Part shown: piece by piece, positions 36,530 to 48,289 of the stretch
Position numbering within the stretch: position 1 is the stretch's first letter
How the letters are laid out: the number at the start of each line of letters is the position of its first letter
NCBI RefSeq assembly: GCF_021018805.1
Contig: NC_086283.1
Span: forward strand, 11,297,162 to 11,361,161
Direction: 5' to 3'
Origin: Prinia subflava
Taxonomy: Eukaryota; Chordata; Aves; Passeriformes; Cisticolidae
DNA length: 64,000 bases
Made by a program: the position numbers and the translations under genes
Notes under the pieces: generated by a model
Seen by the model: the letters and a program-made list of their open reading frames with translations, nothing else
Databases searched by the model: none
What the model was told of the DNA's origin: nothing

Positions 36530-36555
36530 GGGGGGGAGGGCGGGGGGGGAGGGGG
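36530..36555 (+). other. G-quadruplex motif in the LTR
   Basis: G runs of 7, 3, 8 and 5 are separated by single A, C and A bases. Four G-tracts of at least three with one-base loops is among the strongest G-quadruplex patterns. It lies on the plus strand, that is, on the template strand with respect to LTR transcription. Confidence 0.85.
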
Positions 36556-36927
36556 AAGGCACCTCCACAGTTTTCCACCCCTCCATCCCAGATAGAGCCA
36601 GCTCAGTTCCAGTCCTGTCTATTCTCTTCCCCCGCCCCGGGGGCCCAGCTTACTTCAGTCTGGCCGCGCGGTTTCTCTCAGCCCGGCCACGTGGCTCTCC
36701 TCCCCCACTCAGCCTAGTAACTGGGCAGGGGAGCACAGACGTTTCCCTGCTGAAACCAGAACCCAAAAAGGGCAGACCATCTGGGAGTCCCTGCTTTTAA
36801 CTCCTTGCATCCTCGGAGGCGTGTCCAACACCTCAGTGGTCACTGAAAATGCCAATATTCAAACCTGACCATTGATTGGTTTGCCCACAACTCCCTGAAA
36901 AATTCACCTCCCCCTCAAACCGAGACA

Positions 36928-39319
36928 GACATTCAACATTCAAGAATTTAGTGTGATCATTGTTTTTAAAAGAAGATTTTTTTAAAAACTCCATGAATAA
37001 TAGATTCTTGGAGTGATCATTCATATATCCATCACGTTTCATTACCTTGCAGCAGCTTTTCATAGTTGACAATAGACATAACTGACAATGGAAGAGCTTT
37101 CATTTCAGTGATAGTAGTATACAGTTTCAGTATTCCAAGAAATTACATATTAGAAAAATCTACATTTGCAGACTGCACTACAAAAAATTCATAATACCAA
37201 TAAAAATTAGGAAATTCAAAGCTAAGACCAATCATGGGGATTTCTAAAACAAGCATGACTTCAGGGAAACCACTGCATTTTTTTGTGGTACTTCCAGCTG
37301 TTCAAACTCTTTCTTATCATAGACTCTATTTCTAATCTTGTCTGTTTATCTTTACCAGTTGCCCTTTCTCAGAAATAAGTATATCCAAAATTACTCCTGA
37401 AAAATATTTTTCACTTCAATCAATGAGCAAATGAGGCCAAATTCACTTTTCCACTCTTCTCATTTAAAGTTTTCCAGGGAAAGTATTGGAAAATTATTCC
37501 TTTATAACACAGGATTATCTCTCACTTGAGGAACCCTATGTAGATGTCTAAAATAAGACTTTTTAATAAAATGAAAGTAAAACAAAATAAACAATGCCTT
37601 AGAAGTGGTCAACCTAAAATGTCTTCTAAAGATTCTTACCTTAAAAATAAACTTAAAATAGTGGGGTTTTGTTTCTGTTCAGTAACTGGCACTTCTCTAA
37701 CTGTATAAAACACAGGTATTTTCAGTTACACTGTGAACCTGACTCTGATTCTGTTCTATATTTGAAGCTCACTTTGGAATGAATTGTATATACAAAACAC
37801 AGAGCACATACAGATCTGAGTCAACAAAAAATTAAAAAAAAAAATAAATCTGGCATTCAATAGTAACAGATAGAAACTTGTTTCACTACCTTTACTATTT
37901 TGTGTTCCCTACCTCATTAACTCCATTAACCACTTGTCAGTTACCAATTACACTTCTTATTTCACCAGCAATACTTATTATTTTTGGAAGATTATACTGC
38001 AGATATATTTTGCAAAAGTATTGCTTTTGGGGAAGTATTCTTCAACTATTAACCTGAATTTGTGACACTGACTTTAGAAGAAATCTGACGTGAATGAAAG
38101 AAAATACTTTCTTATCATAACTGTCACTATTATCCTGTTGTGATACCTCAGCCTCATGAATTTAAATCAGTGAGAAAACAAAACAAAGTAAAATGTAGCT
38201 TCATCTCCCTTCCAACTTCAATTTTGCCTTATGAATTGACTGTGTGCCAGCTAAAACACCTTGCATTTATTTAAATGCATTTCAAGTTTTCTCAGCCATA
38301 GATTTTACTTTTTTAATACTAGGAGTTGCAAGAAGAGTCACATATCTAACATTTGACCTCTGTTAGCTGCAATAATATATACCACACACTTATCAAAACT
38401 GGATTACTGAAGTTCCCTCTTTAACTTGTACAAAGAAGGTCATTCCTATTTTTTAGTGGTAGTTTTGTGTTTGCTTGACTTTTTGTCAGCAACTAAGGGA
38501 AGTTTGCTGTTATAGTAATTTGAGAAAAGGAGAAATATCCTGCTTCTTTATCCATATATTCCATTTATATATATATAAACACCGTGCAAAACTTGCAGTT
38601 GTTTTTCATATAGTCCAAAAGTAAATACATTTTAATGGGCAAAAGAACAGTAGAGCCTTAGGCAGTGAGGTAAAGTAAACATCAGGTGAAAGACAAAAGC
38701 CTGGAAGAATTGATTATGCCACTTGGCTGCTCTCCTGAGGAAGATAAAAGAGGCAAGGACATGCTCTGCTACTCCCTGCATGTAGAAGTCAGGCTTGGAA
38801 ACAATACTCTGACATCTCTGCCATGCAGATAACTTCAGCAGGCAAGGCTGTTGATTTAACTATTCATATTTTGTATTTTTTTGGCCACTGATTGACAGCT
38901 ACAGAACATATTCTACCAGCTTGATCTTTGCATACTGGCTTTAATGAAAAATAAAGAATCAAGATAGGAAAGGGATGAAACTGAAAAGATAAAGTGATTA
39001 AATAAAAGATTAGGATTCATGAAGGCTCTGTATTCTGCCAAGAAAATGCAAGAAGAACTTGAGCCAAAGTGTTGAGTGGTATGCACACAGCCAAGGACAC
39101 TGTAGACTGTACAAACTTCTGCTGCTCAAAGCCTGCCGGGAAATGCAATTCCAAAAGAACAGCACTTAACTGATCCTCAGCCTTTGAGCAGCTGAGTTAC
39201 AAACAGGGTGTAATGTATTGTGTTGTAATGCCTCCAAGCCAGAATATCAGAGGACAGCAGGATATTTGTTTTCCATTCCCTATAAATGTAATGTCAGTTA
39301 AAACTCACATCACTGGGTT
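36928..39319. other. unique AT-rich DNA, no gene seen
   Basis: No gene or identifiable repeat. A 16-bp AT palindrome TTTATATATATATAAA lies near 38564-38579. The longest frame is 79 codons on the minus strand next to the LTR, with no domain. Confidence 0.45.
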
Positions 39320-39526
39320 TTATTCTAGATCAAACTGCAGGTGACATGTCTTGTTTTGCTGATACAAAAAATCTAAATCATAGTCAGTATCTGGGGAACG
39401 AAGAACCTGAACACTATGATATGTGAGTTCACCTTCCAATATGTGTAAAAGAAGGAGCTGCATTGTATAAGGACTTCCTGGTCCATAATAATCCAAGAGA
39501 GTTGCTAAGTCCCTGAAAGTTATCAT
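39320..39526 (-). CDS. unrecognised 68-aa ORF with coding-like codon pattern, doubtful
   Basis: The minus-strand frame runs from ATG at 39526 to TAA at 39320, directly preceded by an in-frame TAA. Its codons start unusually often with G (GAC, GCA, GAT, GGA, GAA, GTT), and the translation has a mixed, protein-like composition with a DYYGPGSPYT segment at about residues 12-21 and a Leu-rich stretch after it. I cannot place it in any family. An ACTTTCAGGGAC sequence at its start could be a weak splice acceptor, but the preceding pyrimidine tract is poor. It may be a fragment of an eroded gene, a viral or transposon relic, or chance, since 68 codons is not long. Confidence 0.2.
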   Translation of the reverse strand: MITFRDLATLLDYYGPGSPYTMQLLLLHILEGELTYHSVQVLRSPDTDYDLDFLYQQNKTCHLQFDLE

Positions 39527-39779
39527 TTAAAAATCTAGTTATTAGAACTAAGACTATAAGAAGAGAATAGCATAGGTAGTTTAGCTATTCTTTTATATGT
39601 TGGGAAACACAGTTGCTATTGCATCATAATAACCCACAATCCATGCACCAGGCAGATTCTGTCTATGGAAGAGGTCCTCTTACTTTGATCATTTGGGATT
39701 CTGTAGAATTTTCTTACAAGAAAACAACTCTGTCCATGCTTTCTACTGCTGAACAGGAGGGAGGTTCACATGAGATCTT

Positions 39780-40110
39780 ATTGCTGCAATTCTAGGTAAA
39801 GGCAAGGCCACACTGTGGTGTGATCAATGGTACCAAGTAGGAGCTCCCTGTGGGTTGCTTTGTCACGAGGAGCTGCCTGAGTTTGTCCTGCAGCTGAGGG
39901 GTGTGGGCAACACAACACAGGCTGCAGGCCCCACAGGCACAGTCCTGCACCTGCCAGGTAATTGCACCTGGCTGTGAGATGCACACTGGCTCTGACATGA
40001 ACACTGACTCTGAGGGGTGCAGTGATTGCTGGGTCAGAACCACTGCGGGAGCTGCTTTGGGTTTCTTCTGCTCTGAGCTTCGACACTTCCATAGTTCAGA
40101 AAGTAGAGGT
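39780..40110. other. GC-richer patch of unknown nature
   Basis: This stretch is clearly richer in G and C than its surroundings (CTGCAGGCCCCACAGGCAC near 39921-39939). It is open in two minus-strand frames (104 and 83 codons) and in plus frames, which cannot all be real. The 83-codon frame is Cys-rich in its middle. It contains an internal near-repeat ACACTGGCTCTGA (39983-39995) and ACACTGACTCTGA (40001-40013). It may be an unrecognised repeat fragment or a noncoding exon. Confidence 0.3.
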
Positions 40111-41889
40111 TCCTGAAATTAATATGAAGCACCAAGTTGCACTGAGCAAGAAAATACTGGAATATCTGTATATACCAGGGAGACAAAATAAAGTAGAAGG
40201 GCAAAGACATTTTAGATACAAAATCTGCCTCAAGTTATGTCCCTGTAGCCTCTCCCTTCCCTGACTGGGAGCCAGGCTCTCCAATGGCAGCATTAGGATT
40301 TGTATATGAAGAATCTGGCTGTGATGGCTTCAAAGATAAAAGCCAGAAACAAAATGGAAGAGCTTTGAGATAGATCTCCAGGCCTTGATAGCCCTGTTCT
40401 CAGGGAATGATGATCCATCCATTGCTCTTATCCTAGCCTTTTCCAGATAAGTGAGATACAAGCATCCCAACTCGGTACAGATGATACTGTGATTATTTGT
40501 AGGCTCTGAAAGCAGATCTGTGGAGTTACATTTACAGAGATCATTCTGCCTATGGTCCTTGGCAATGCTGTTCCTCATGAATTGCGTCACCTACTCTTCC
40601 TTACACTAGGTGAGCTCTCCAGATCCTTCTGACTGGAGCAGAAGTCTGTGCATCAATCTGAAGGAAACTTGAAGGACACCCACTTAGTTCTCAGAGAATG
40701 AGTTCAAGATTAAGCTGTTCCAAAGTCCTCCAGTTCTTTGCTCTGCCACTTGAGAAAAGGAAAATAACAATATCATTGTATTTCAGTGTATCTCATGTCA
40801 CCGGTTTGCCAGAAAGAAAGGAGTTTTACAGTTTTGTCACTCTTCTGAATACACTCAAGAGGTATACCCTAAATCTGTAAAAATATCATGTCACATCTAC
40901 AAAGTATTCAGCCACATGCAGCAAAACAAAAATGTGCATAAACTCCATTTCTTGAATTCAAATTGGAGAGACAAAAAAATCTTATAAAATAGAAGTTATG
41001 ATCTGTGCACAGGTAAGGAAATTACAAAACATAATGAGTTTAAAACAAACTCATGAAAAATTGCTTTGAGGGAGAAAGACTGTAACAGCTAAGCCACATG
41101 TTAAAAATGTAACTGAAAGTAAAAAATGAAAAATATGAAATGGCCATTATATGGAATAATTGCTGGGAGCCAAATGATAGGAAGGAAATAGGAAACTAAG
41201 ATGAGACTCAAAAAGTAATAGAGAAAGGGGAACAAAAACAAGATTACTGTAATTGTGGGATTAGAAGAAAGAGTACTTTAGTAATAAAAATAGTATCTTT
41301 TAATCCAGAGATAATTTACATAGCATGAATTGGAATCTGCAGTTCTGAACTCAACATTGGCAGAAGTAGCTTTGACAGAAGTAGCTTTGCTGTTGCCTTG
41401 CACACACTTGTAATGTGAAATCTAACCACCAAAAGACAAAGCACAGTGCCTAGCTGGGAACAGTGACCATGGGCATAGGAGCACACATCTCTGCTTAAGG
41501 TCTTTGATATGTATTCCTCCTACAGGGGAGGACTTGAATGTTAAACTTGTCCTCCAAAGAGTTACTACATGTTAGGAAAATATTAAAGATAAAGAATGTT
41601 GTAGAAAGGTGACTGGTGACCTTGCATTGAATTTAATCTGTTAGAACAGAATTATTTTAGCTGGCATTCATCTTACTGAGAAAATTATTTCTTGGCGCTC
41701 ATTACTGTAGCAAAGGAACACATAATGAACATTAATAGAATGTTTTCATCATCATAAGCCTTATGTGAGCTAAGAATGAGCCCCTTTTGCAGGTGGTGAA
41801 CTAAGCCAAAGCCTTCAACATGATGAATCTGTCCTACATAGTGTTGCATGCCCCTAAATCCCATTGGAATTGCAGAGCAATAAATACCT
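40111..41889. other. unique AT-rich DNA, no gene seen
   Basis: No gene recognised. Contains the 15-bp tandem duplication at 41361-41389 and purine-rich patches around 41150-41280. Confidence 0.45.
41361..41389. repeat. tandem duplication, 15-bp period
   Basis: CAGAAGTAGCTTTG occurs at 41361-41374 and again at 41376-41389 with one A between. The copies are identical, suggesting a recent replication-slippage duplication. Confidence 0.85.
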
Positions 41890-42075
41890 TAGAGAAAGCT
41901 TTCAGACATCCAAGCACTTTGTTTAAGTGATTTGCTAAAAGTTCTACATACATAGCATTCCTTATTCTCAATTACACTAAAACCATGTTACATTAACTGG
42001 GCAGGAGGCCAGCAAACATAATCTGAACCCTATAATACCAACCCAGTGTCTTAACCACAGGATCATTCTTTCCCC
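41890..42075 (-). repeat. MIR-type tRNA-derived SINE
   Basis: On the minus strand it begins near GATCCTGTGGTTAAGACACT (A-box-like head), has GGGTTCAGATTA about 25 bp later (B-box-like) and, further on, TTTTAGCAAATCACTTAAAC. The last piece matches the MIR core (CCTTGGGCAAATCACTTAAC). Head, B box and core appear in the right order on one strand, making this the best-supported MIR relative in the window. The 125-codon minus-strand frame overlapping its right end is probably chance. Confidence 0.5.
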
Positions 42076-45000
42076 TTAAAACAGGGGCAAAATAATGCAG
42101 AGCTTTTGGAAAAAAAAATGGCACAAGTGGCAATCTGTCAATGAGGGCAAATGGATAAAAGCAGGGAAGTGGTGAGTGGGGTTTGTGTGTGCATAAGGAA
42201 GCAATGAAAGAAAAGAGTGGCAAGCTGGAGAGGCTGTGGAGAAGGTCAGTAATAGCAGAAGGTGAGGAGAGACAATATGAGGAGTAGTACTGGTAGTACA
42301 AGCAAAGGAGGTCATTACACCAGTGAGAACCAACATAGCAAATAGTAAGACATGAATAAATGTATTGCACATATTTTAAATGAACAAATCTGTAGTACTC
42401 AGTATGTCATTTGTATCCAGACACAGCTAAAGCTCTTAAAAAAGAAGTCATACGTATCTTAGAATGCCACCATAGCTATAAATATAATGTGATTTCTACC
42501 AAATGGTGGTTTGGGGGTTATATTTACTGTTAATTGTCCTTTATGACTCATGTATTTTCTCCTTATCATGTTACAGTGTTTATCTCGATCACCTAATTAT
42601 TACTAGTGAAGTTATATTCTATTACATTGATCTACCACTTCAGTAACCATCGTGCCTTTATTTTATTTATGTTATCGCAGAATTATCCTTCAGGTTCTCC
42701 TAAGTCCTATGAAAAACTTCTTGAGGGAATACTTGTCAAAAGGATTTCAAAGACTTGAGAATTGACACAGTAAAATCCAAGGTCCTTAGACAGAGGCTTT
42801 GATCTTGCAGTTTTGTGTCCTACCATCTTTACCACACTTTTTGATCCCTCCCACTTCTGCTGAAGCTAACCACTGCCCAAAAAACAAAGCACAATTTGTC
42901 TAAGAGGGAACACATTTATCCTGCAGTGTCACTTATTATACTAGATGCTGTTTCAGAGAATTCCTTTACCTGCCCTGTCCCACTCTTCAGTGTTGGATAT
43001 ACCTCTGCAGGAAGGGCAGATGAGCTATATACACAAAGGCATAGCCACATACCTAATGATAAAAGAAAGGCAAATTTTCTTCATAAAGGTAATGTCCTTT
43101 ACCAGAACACCTCATACTGCTACTCTCAGGCCCACAAATTCATCAAGTACATAAAGTTCCTCTGAAGAATTTTTGAAAATTTACTACAATATTGAAAAAA
43201 CTACTACAGTATTACTAGAAGAGTAGGAGACAGCACAAGAACACATTGACACAATTGCTCCTGCAAAATTTCCCAAGTTAGGTTATCTACTGTGTCTCTG
43301 GCTGAAGATAACACTAATGCCTAATACTTTCACCTTGTGTTTCATACACAATGATGAGGGGCTTCTGTGATACAGCAGACTCTTCAAGGACAGCTTCCAA
43401 AATGATCCTCAAAGATTTGCTGCATCAGGTTTTATGGCAAAAGGGATTTGTGGTCTGATCAAGGAAATGTCAAAAGCTGTTCCTAACCTTATGCTCATAT
43501 TTCTCTTTCTAAAGGAAGAAATGGCTAAACCTAAACTCCTCTGGGTCGACCACAAGAGAAGTGATAAAGAGCCAACAGTCTATTATTTGGGGAGAAGGGT
43601 GAGCTGATAGACATAGATCACTCAGTGGAAATAGCAGTCAACCTGTCATCCAGTCTGTTAGCACCACAGTCACTTACCATAACTTTTATTCTACATTGAC
43701 CACAGGCTATGTATTTTCAATGAGAGAAATATACTTATCAAAATACCAGCTTTCGCTGTTAAAAATACCATTCTGGTATCTTGGGTGTCACCTCTGGAGG
43801 AACTGGTCACTTGCTGAAAGTGAGTTACAAATGCTTTCCCAAAAAGTGATATGTCTTGTGAAATAGCCAGAACCTGTCTATTATTTTTGTACAGCAGGAA
43901 AGCAGTAAAACATCTGCTAAATGAGCCCACTTTAGGTTTAAACTCAGTGTTGCAGAAAGCTGTCATGATTGTGATTTTGGTTTCAGAGTCTGAGGGAAAG
44001 GGAAAACTACCTTTATTCCTGTTAAAATAGAAGTGGATCCTTTCTGTGGTTACTGTACAGAGAGCTTTGATGTTTCAGGGTAGAACTGTAGGATGTTACT
44101 CACTGTTCACTCTTGAGAAACCATTCACACACAGCATAAATGTAATTTGAGTTTAAAGAAAAACAAACACACACATGCCTACACAAAGATTAACTCATAT
44201 CCTGTAGAGAATATTGATGTGCAGTAAATTGGTAGAATTTGATCTCTTACGTGTTCATCCTCCCCTGTGCATTTGGTTTTATTTCCCATGTCCTTTGAGC
44301 TCTCTGTTTAACATAGTGCTACGTATCAGAATACTATAAAAACATTATCATGCCTCCCACCAAGTAGAGCACAAGAGCACACAAATGATTTATATAAATC
44401 TGGACACATTCAAGACTAAGTGCTGAAAGAAGAATAAGGCTTCTGCCAAATGAGTTTGGCTCTCAGAAAATAATTTTTACTGGAAAATATAAGTAGAATG
44501 CTTTTTAAGGACTGCATTAGCCAAGATTGCAGTGCAATGACCTGAAGACAAAGCTGTGAAGCAGGCTGTGTGTGACCAGCCATAGGAATTCAAAGTGGGA
44601 TTGGCAAAGCAATCAGATCATGTCTATGAAAATCTATGAGCATGTTACTGAATACTAGAATGTAAGGAACAAAAAAAATTCAGTTTCTCTAGGAAATTAT
44701 ATCCATTATTTTTAAAATCTGTGCAATGGATCAGCTGCAAAAGCAAGGAATTAAACAATATGAATAGGGCCACCTACAGCCTACAGGCCTGCTTACATCC
44801 ATATGGAAAAATTTCAGACATAGAATTTATTTGTTATTAAAAGCACGTTGTACTGCTGATCTCATCAGATTATTAAGCTCTTCCCAGCTGAAATTGGTTG
44901 AATGAGAAGAAATCCTTAGAAAACTTAATAAAATCCCTAGTTCCTATACATTTCAATTGGATTTGTTTATTAGCGGGCATAAGGTCAAATATTCAAGCCA

Positions 45001-48000
45001 CTCCTCTTACTGTTTTTATCTTTAAAAGCTTATGGACATTAGTAGTCATTACTTAACTGGAATTTGCCTTCAAGTACATTTAAGAAAACATCAAGTATGA
45101 AAAACTAACAGCTTTCAAGAAATTTGTGGTATGCTTTGTATTTATCTGTGTATGTTTCCTTAATAATGATTTCTTTTGTTATCATTGGGTCACACTCCCA
45201 AGGACAAGAATCTTAATGTTAAAAAGTTCTATTATGTTCCCTCAGTTATTTTAGGAACATGAATCATGAGAAAACCCCAAAATTCCTAAAACATACAATA
45301 AGAATAAGCAAAAATTACTAAGTACATTCCATATGTAATATTCCCAGCAGTTCACATAAAAATAGGCTGATTCTCTTGCCATGCTATCAAGGTTGGATCA
45401 TCTACTCCCATGTGAAACAAGAAGCAGGTAGAACAAATCAAAAGGACACACATTGACAAAAACCACAGGAAAGAACATGAAGTATATTTCTCATCTTCTC
45501 CATGTCATAATCCTGACAATGTTGCCTAACAAGTTTATGAACAGATATTGAAATTTTAAATTTCCAATGTCTTTTTCTCAGTGATCAGAGAGAGGTAGCG
45601 TTTTTCACTAAAACCACATTATTCTTTCAGTGGCTGAATTAACATTTCTAAATACAAAATGCTGCATATAAGTTGACGTAATATTATTCAGCAGACTAAT
45701 TATGGAGAAGATAACCAACCAAATAAACTAAATTAATGCCAAGTCTTAAAACTAAAGAGAAATGTTTTGCCTGCATATTTAATTCTATAGTGGGTTTGGC
45801 TTTGGATAGTAGAAGAAGCATACCTTCTAGCTGATCAGCTTTACAAGAAAACATCCCATCCTGAGGGGAACACATGGGAAAAATGAAATTACTTGCAAGC
45901 TTTGTTGTTGTTATTGATGGACTTTATAAGTTCAGTTAATGAAACAAATTAATTAAGGAAATTACAACACCTGATGAAGAGGTTTGAAGAGTTAAAATAA
46001 ACATCTTGTGAAAAACTGCTTTACCATACACTACTTTTCCTAACCATAATGTAAGGAAAATATCTCCAAGTGTAGGTTTATTATGAAATCATGTGGTAAA
46101 AGAAGTCCTAGAAAGTCAAATATTTATTTCTCTGCCAAGGATAACACCTTCACAGCTGCTGAAGCAGGCTCTGTACTTGTACAAACTCACATTCTTTACC
46201 TCTTGATAAATGTGCTACAATGTATTTTTAAAATATGGTGTTTGGAACAGAAGTAATGCGTGAATTCATCCTTTTGTCTCTCTCCAGCAATACTCTTTGT
46301 ACTAATACAAAGGAGGAGTGTAAATCATGTTTAGTCAGAAACCCTGGCTACAGATATAATTACTCAAGTATAGGCCTTCATGGTTCACAACTATTTTTTG
46401 CAGAGATTGATCCCTAGAATGTTTGGGGTTTTTTGTTGTGTAGACTAAATTATCTATGGATAGGTCTCATATTATTATATAAGAAGTATTAGTACCTAAA
46501 AATGTATTCCTGAAATAAAAAGAGCCAAATTGTTGCCATCACCAGCCTGCTTAACCATGTATCTTGGCTATTCCATTAGTGCACCCAGCCTGGCTTGGTT
46601 TCTTGCATTTGTTCCTCCCTTTTCCCTTCCTTGAAGGTCCTCAGTTCTTTCACTTATGCTGGCAGAACAGCTGCTCCATCACAGATTTTACTTTGTTGTT
46701 ATTTTTAATGATTTCTTTCATGTGTCTTAAGGGTGGACACAAGAACAGATGAATCATTGAATCAGTAGGACTGAGGGAATGGCAAGAGCAAAAATAAAGA
46801 GCACAGAGCATTGCAGGGGCAGAGTTCTCTTAAACTGGTTCCCAGCTGACCACCTCTGGTCCTCAGTTGTCATTTTCTCTTTGGAGAAGCAAGCGTAATT
46901 TATGGCAGTAATGCAACTGTTCCTCACCCAAACTCTGTTGCAGGGAGGAATGAACAATAGAATGATGGCTAAGGGTTTAAGGTTCCTGAGGTTACAAATC
47001 TCTTGAAAATTAATTAAAAACTGGTATTAAGTAACCATCACTCATCACTTAGACTTGTATCTACGTTAAAGAATACTCTTCAATATTTAGTTATTAACTC
47101 ATAAGTTTAAAACACATCAGAACTGCAGAATCGATATGGGCAAATGGCAAGGAAGGTAGGGGCACAGCTGAACTGCCAAAAATTTCACCTTTCCCTTCTT
47201 GAGGGATGACACAGTCTAGGAATGAAGAGATTTTACTGTCCAACTATGTGCCTGGAAATAATTTTTTCTAATAATATACTTAAGAAGTTGCTGCATTAAA
47301 TGTGTCCCAAAACCCCATAGTCTGGCTGAAATCTCTCTCCATGTAATGCTGTGGAAGAATATGGGAGAGAAAAGCTCTGGGTTTGCTCTCTTTATTCTGC
47401 ATTTGTATGGGAATGAAGTAGGCTGCACTGCAGAACAGTAGTTTTGTTGCTGAAGATATCTCAGCTGATAAAAAGAAATAACCTTGTCACCTTCTGTATT
47501 CTTTGCTGAAGTTAACATTATATCATTATGCTTCTGGTATTTTACGGTGAGACACTGAATCAAACTAACATTTCTTTTGTCTTTTTATTTTTTGTCCTCA
47601 TTGTCAGAACCTTGACCTCTAGGCATAATGTGGGCATTGAATTAGACATCTATTCTGTCTGGATTTTAGATATTTGCTCCTTAACTAGAGACTTCAGCTC
47701 AGGAGAGTAACCCTGTTCTTGCTAACACTGGTGTAAAGTAGGGATCATCACAATACAGTCAGTGGAATTTTTCTGGTAGAAGATGGGGGTAAATGGGGCT
47801 CTGGATTGTCCACAGACTTGCAGAAAATTGGAAAAGATGTTGCAGTATGTCCTCCAATTACTATTAACAAAAGTGCTCTTCCTCACATAGCCATTTTTCT
47901 CAAAGTGCCAATTTCTTTCAAGCTCCGCTTCCCATTAAGACTTCCCCTGAAAGAGGGCAAATGAGAGTGACGCTCACTTTCATCAGCCAAGCAGTATTCG

Positions 48001-48261
48001 AAGACTGGCCTTGCTATTACTATGCACTTACAAGCAGCTCAGAAGCAATTGCAACGCACTTGGTTGTCTAATTTGAAACTCTGAAAAATAAAGAAAAGGG
48101 TTTTTAAGGTTCAGTTCAGGAGGAGAATAGCCTGTGCAGCAGCATTTAAAACTTTCAAGTGCTTTTTAGAACAATCTTGGTATGAATTTTTCCCTCTCTT
48201 CTCTTTTCCAGAATCTAGGATCTGATGTGCTTCTCCTGTGAGAATTCATGACAAGACATAT
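42076..48261. other. unique AT-rich DNA, about 6 kb, no gene seen
   Basis: No gene, RNA gene or identifiable transposon. Open frames reach 125 codons (minus, ending near 42370) and 115 codons (minus, 47216-47563) without domains or splice context. Confidence 0.4.
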
Positions 48262-48289
48262 GTTCTTACCTTAGAGGTAAGGTAAGAAC
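48262..48289. repeat. 28-bp perfect hairpin, 12-bp arms
   Basis: GTTCTTACCTTA (48262-48273) and TAAGGTAAGAAC (48278-48289) are exact reverse complements around a GAGG loop. The stem is too short for a microRNA precursor. The repeated GGTAAG words also resemble splice-donor sequence on both strands. Confidence 0.85.

Larger units (their letters stand above)
35578..36927 (-). mobile_element. solo endogenous-retrovirus LTR
   Basis: In minus orientation the element begins TGTCTCGGTTTGAGGGGGAG (right edge, 36927) and ends CCAGTCCAAACCCATGACA (left edge, 35578). That gives TG...CA ends with an imperfect terminal inverted repeat (TGTCTCGGTTTG versus TGTCATGGGTTTGG). The flanking bases GACAC (35573-35577) and GACAT (36928-36932) look like a 5-bp target duplication with one mismatch. 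An AATAAA polyadenylation signal lies on the minus strand at 35710-35705, about 130 bp before the 3' end. The U3 side (about 36450-36720) is CpG-rich with a GGGGCGGGGG Sp1-type box (36629-36638) and a CCACGTGG E box (36687-36694). No primer-binding site, gag, pol or env sequence flanks it, so it is a solo LTR left by recombination. I do not assign a named family. Open frames inside it are not viral genes. Confidence 0.85.

Noticed and set aside
35956..36595. Open frames of 62-98 codons inside the LTR
   Set aside because: LTR sequence is regulatory; the frames are on both strands and match no viral protein features.
41993..42372. 125-codon minus-strand frame
   Set aside because: Overlaps the MIR-type SINE and a second minus-strand frame of similar length.
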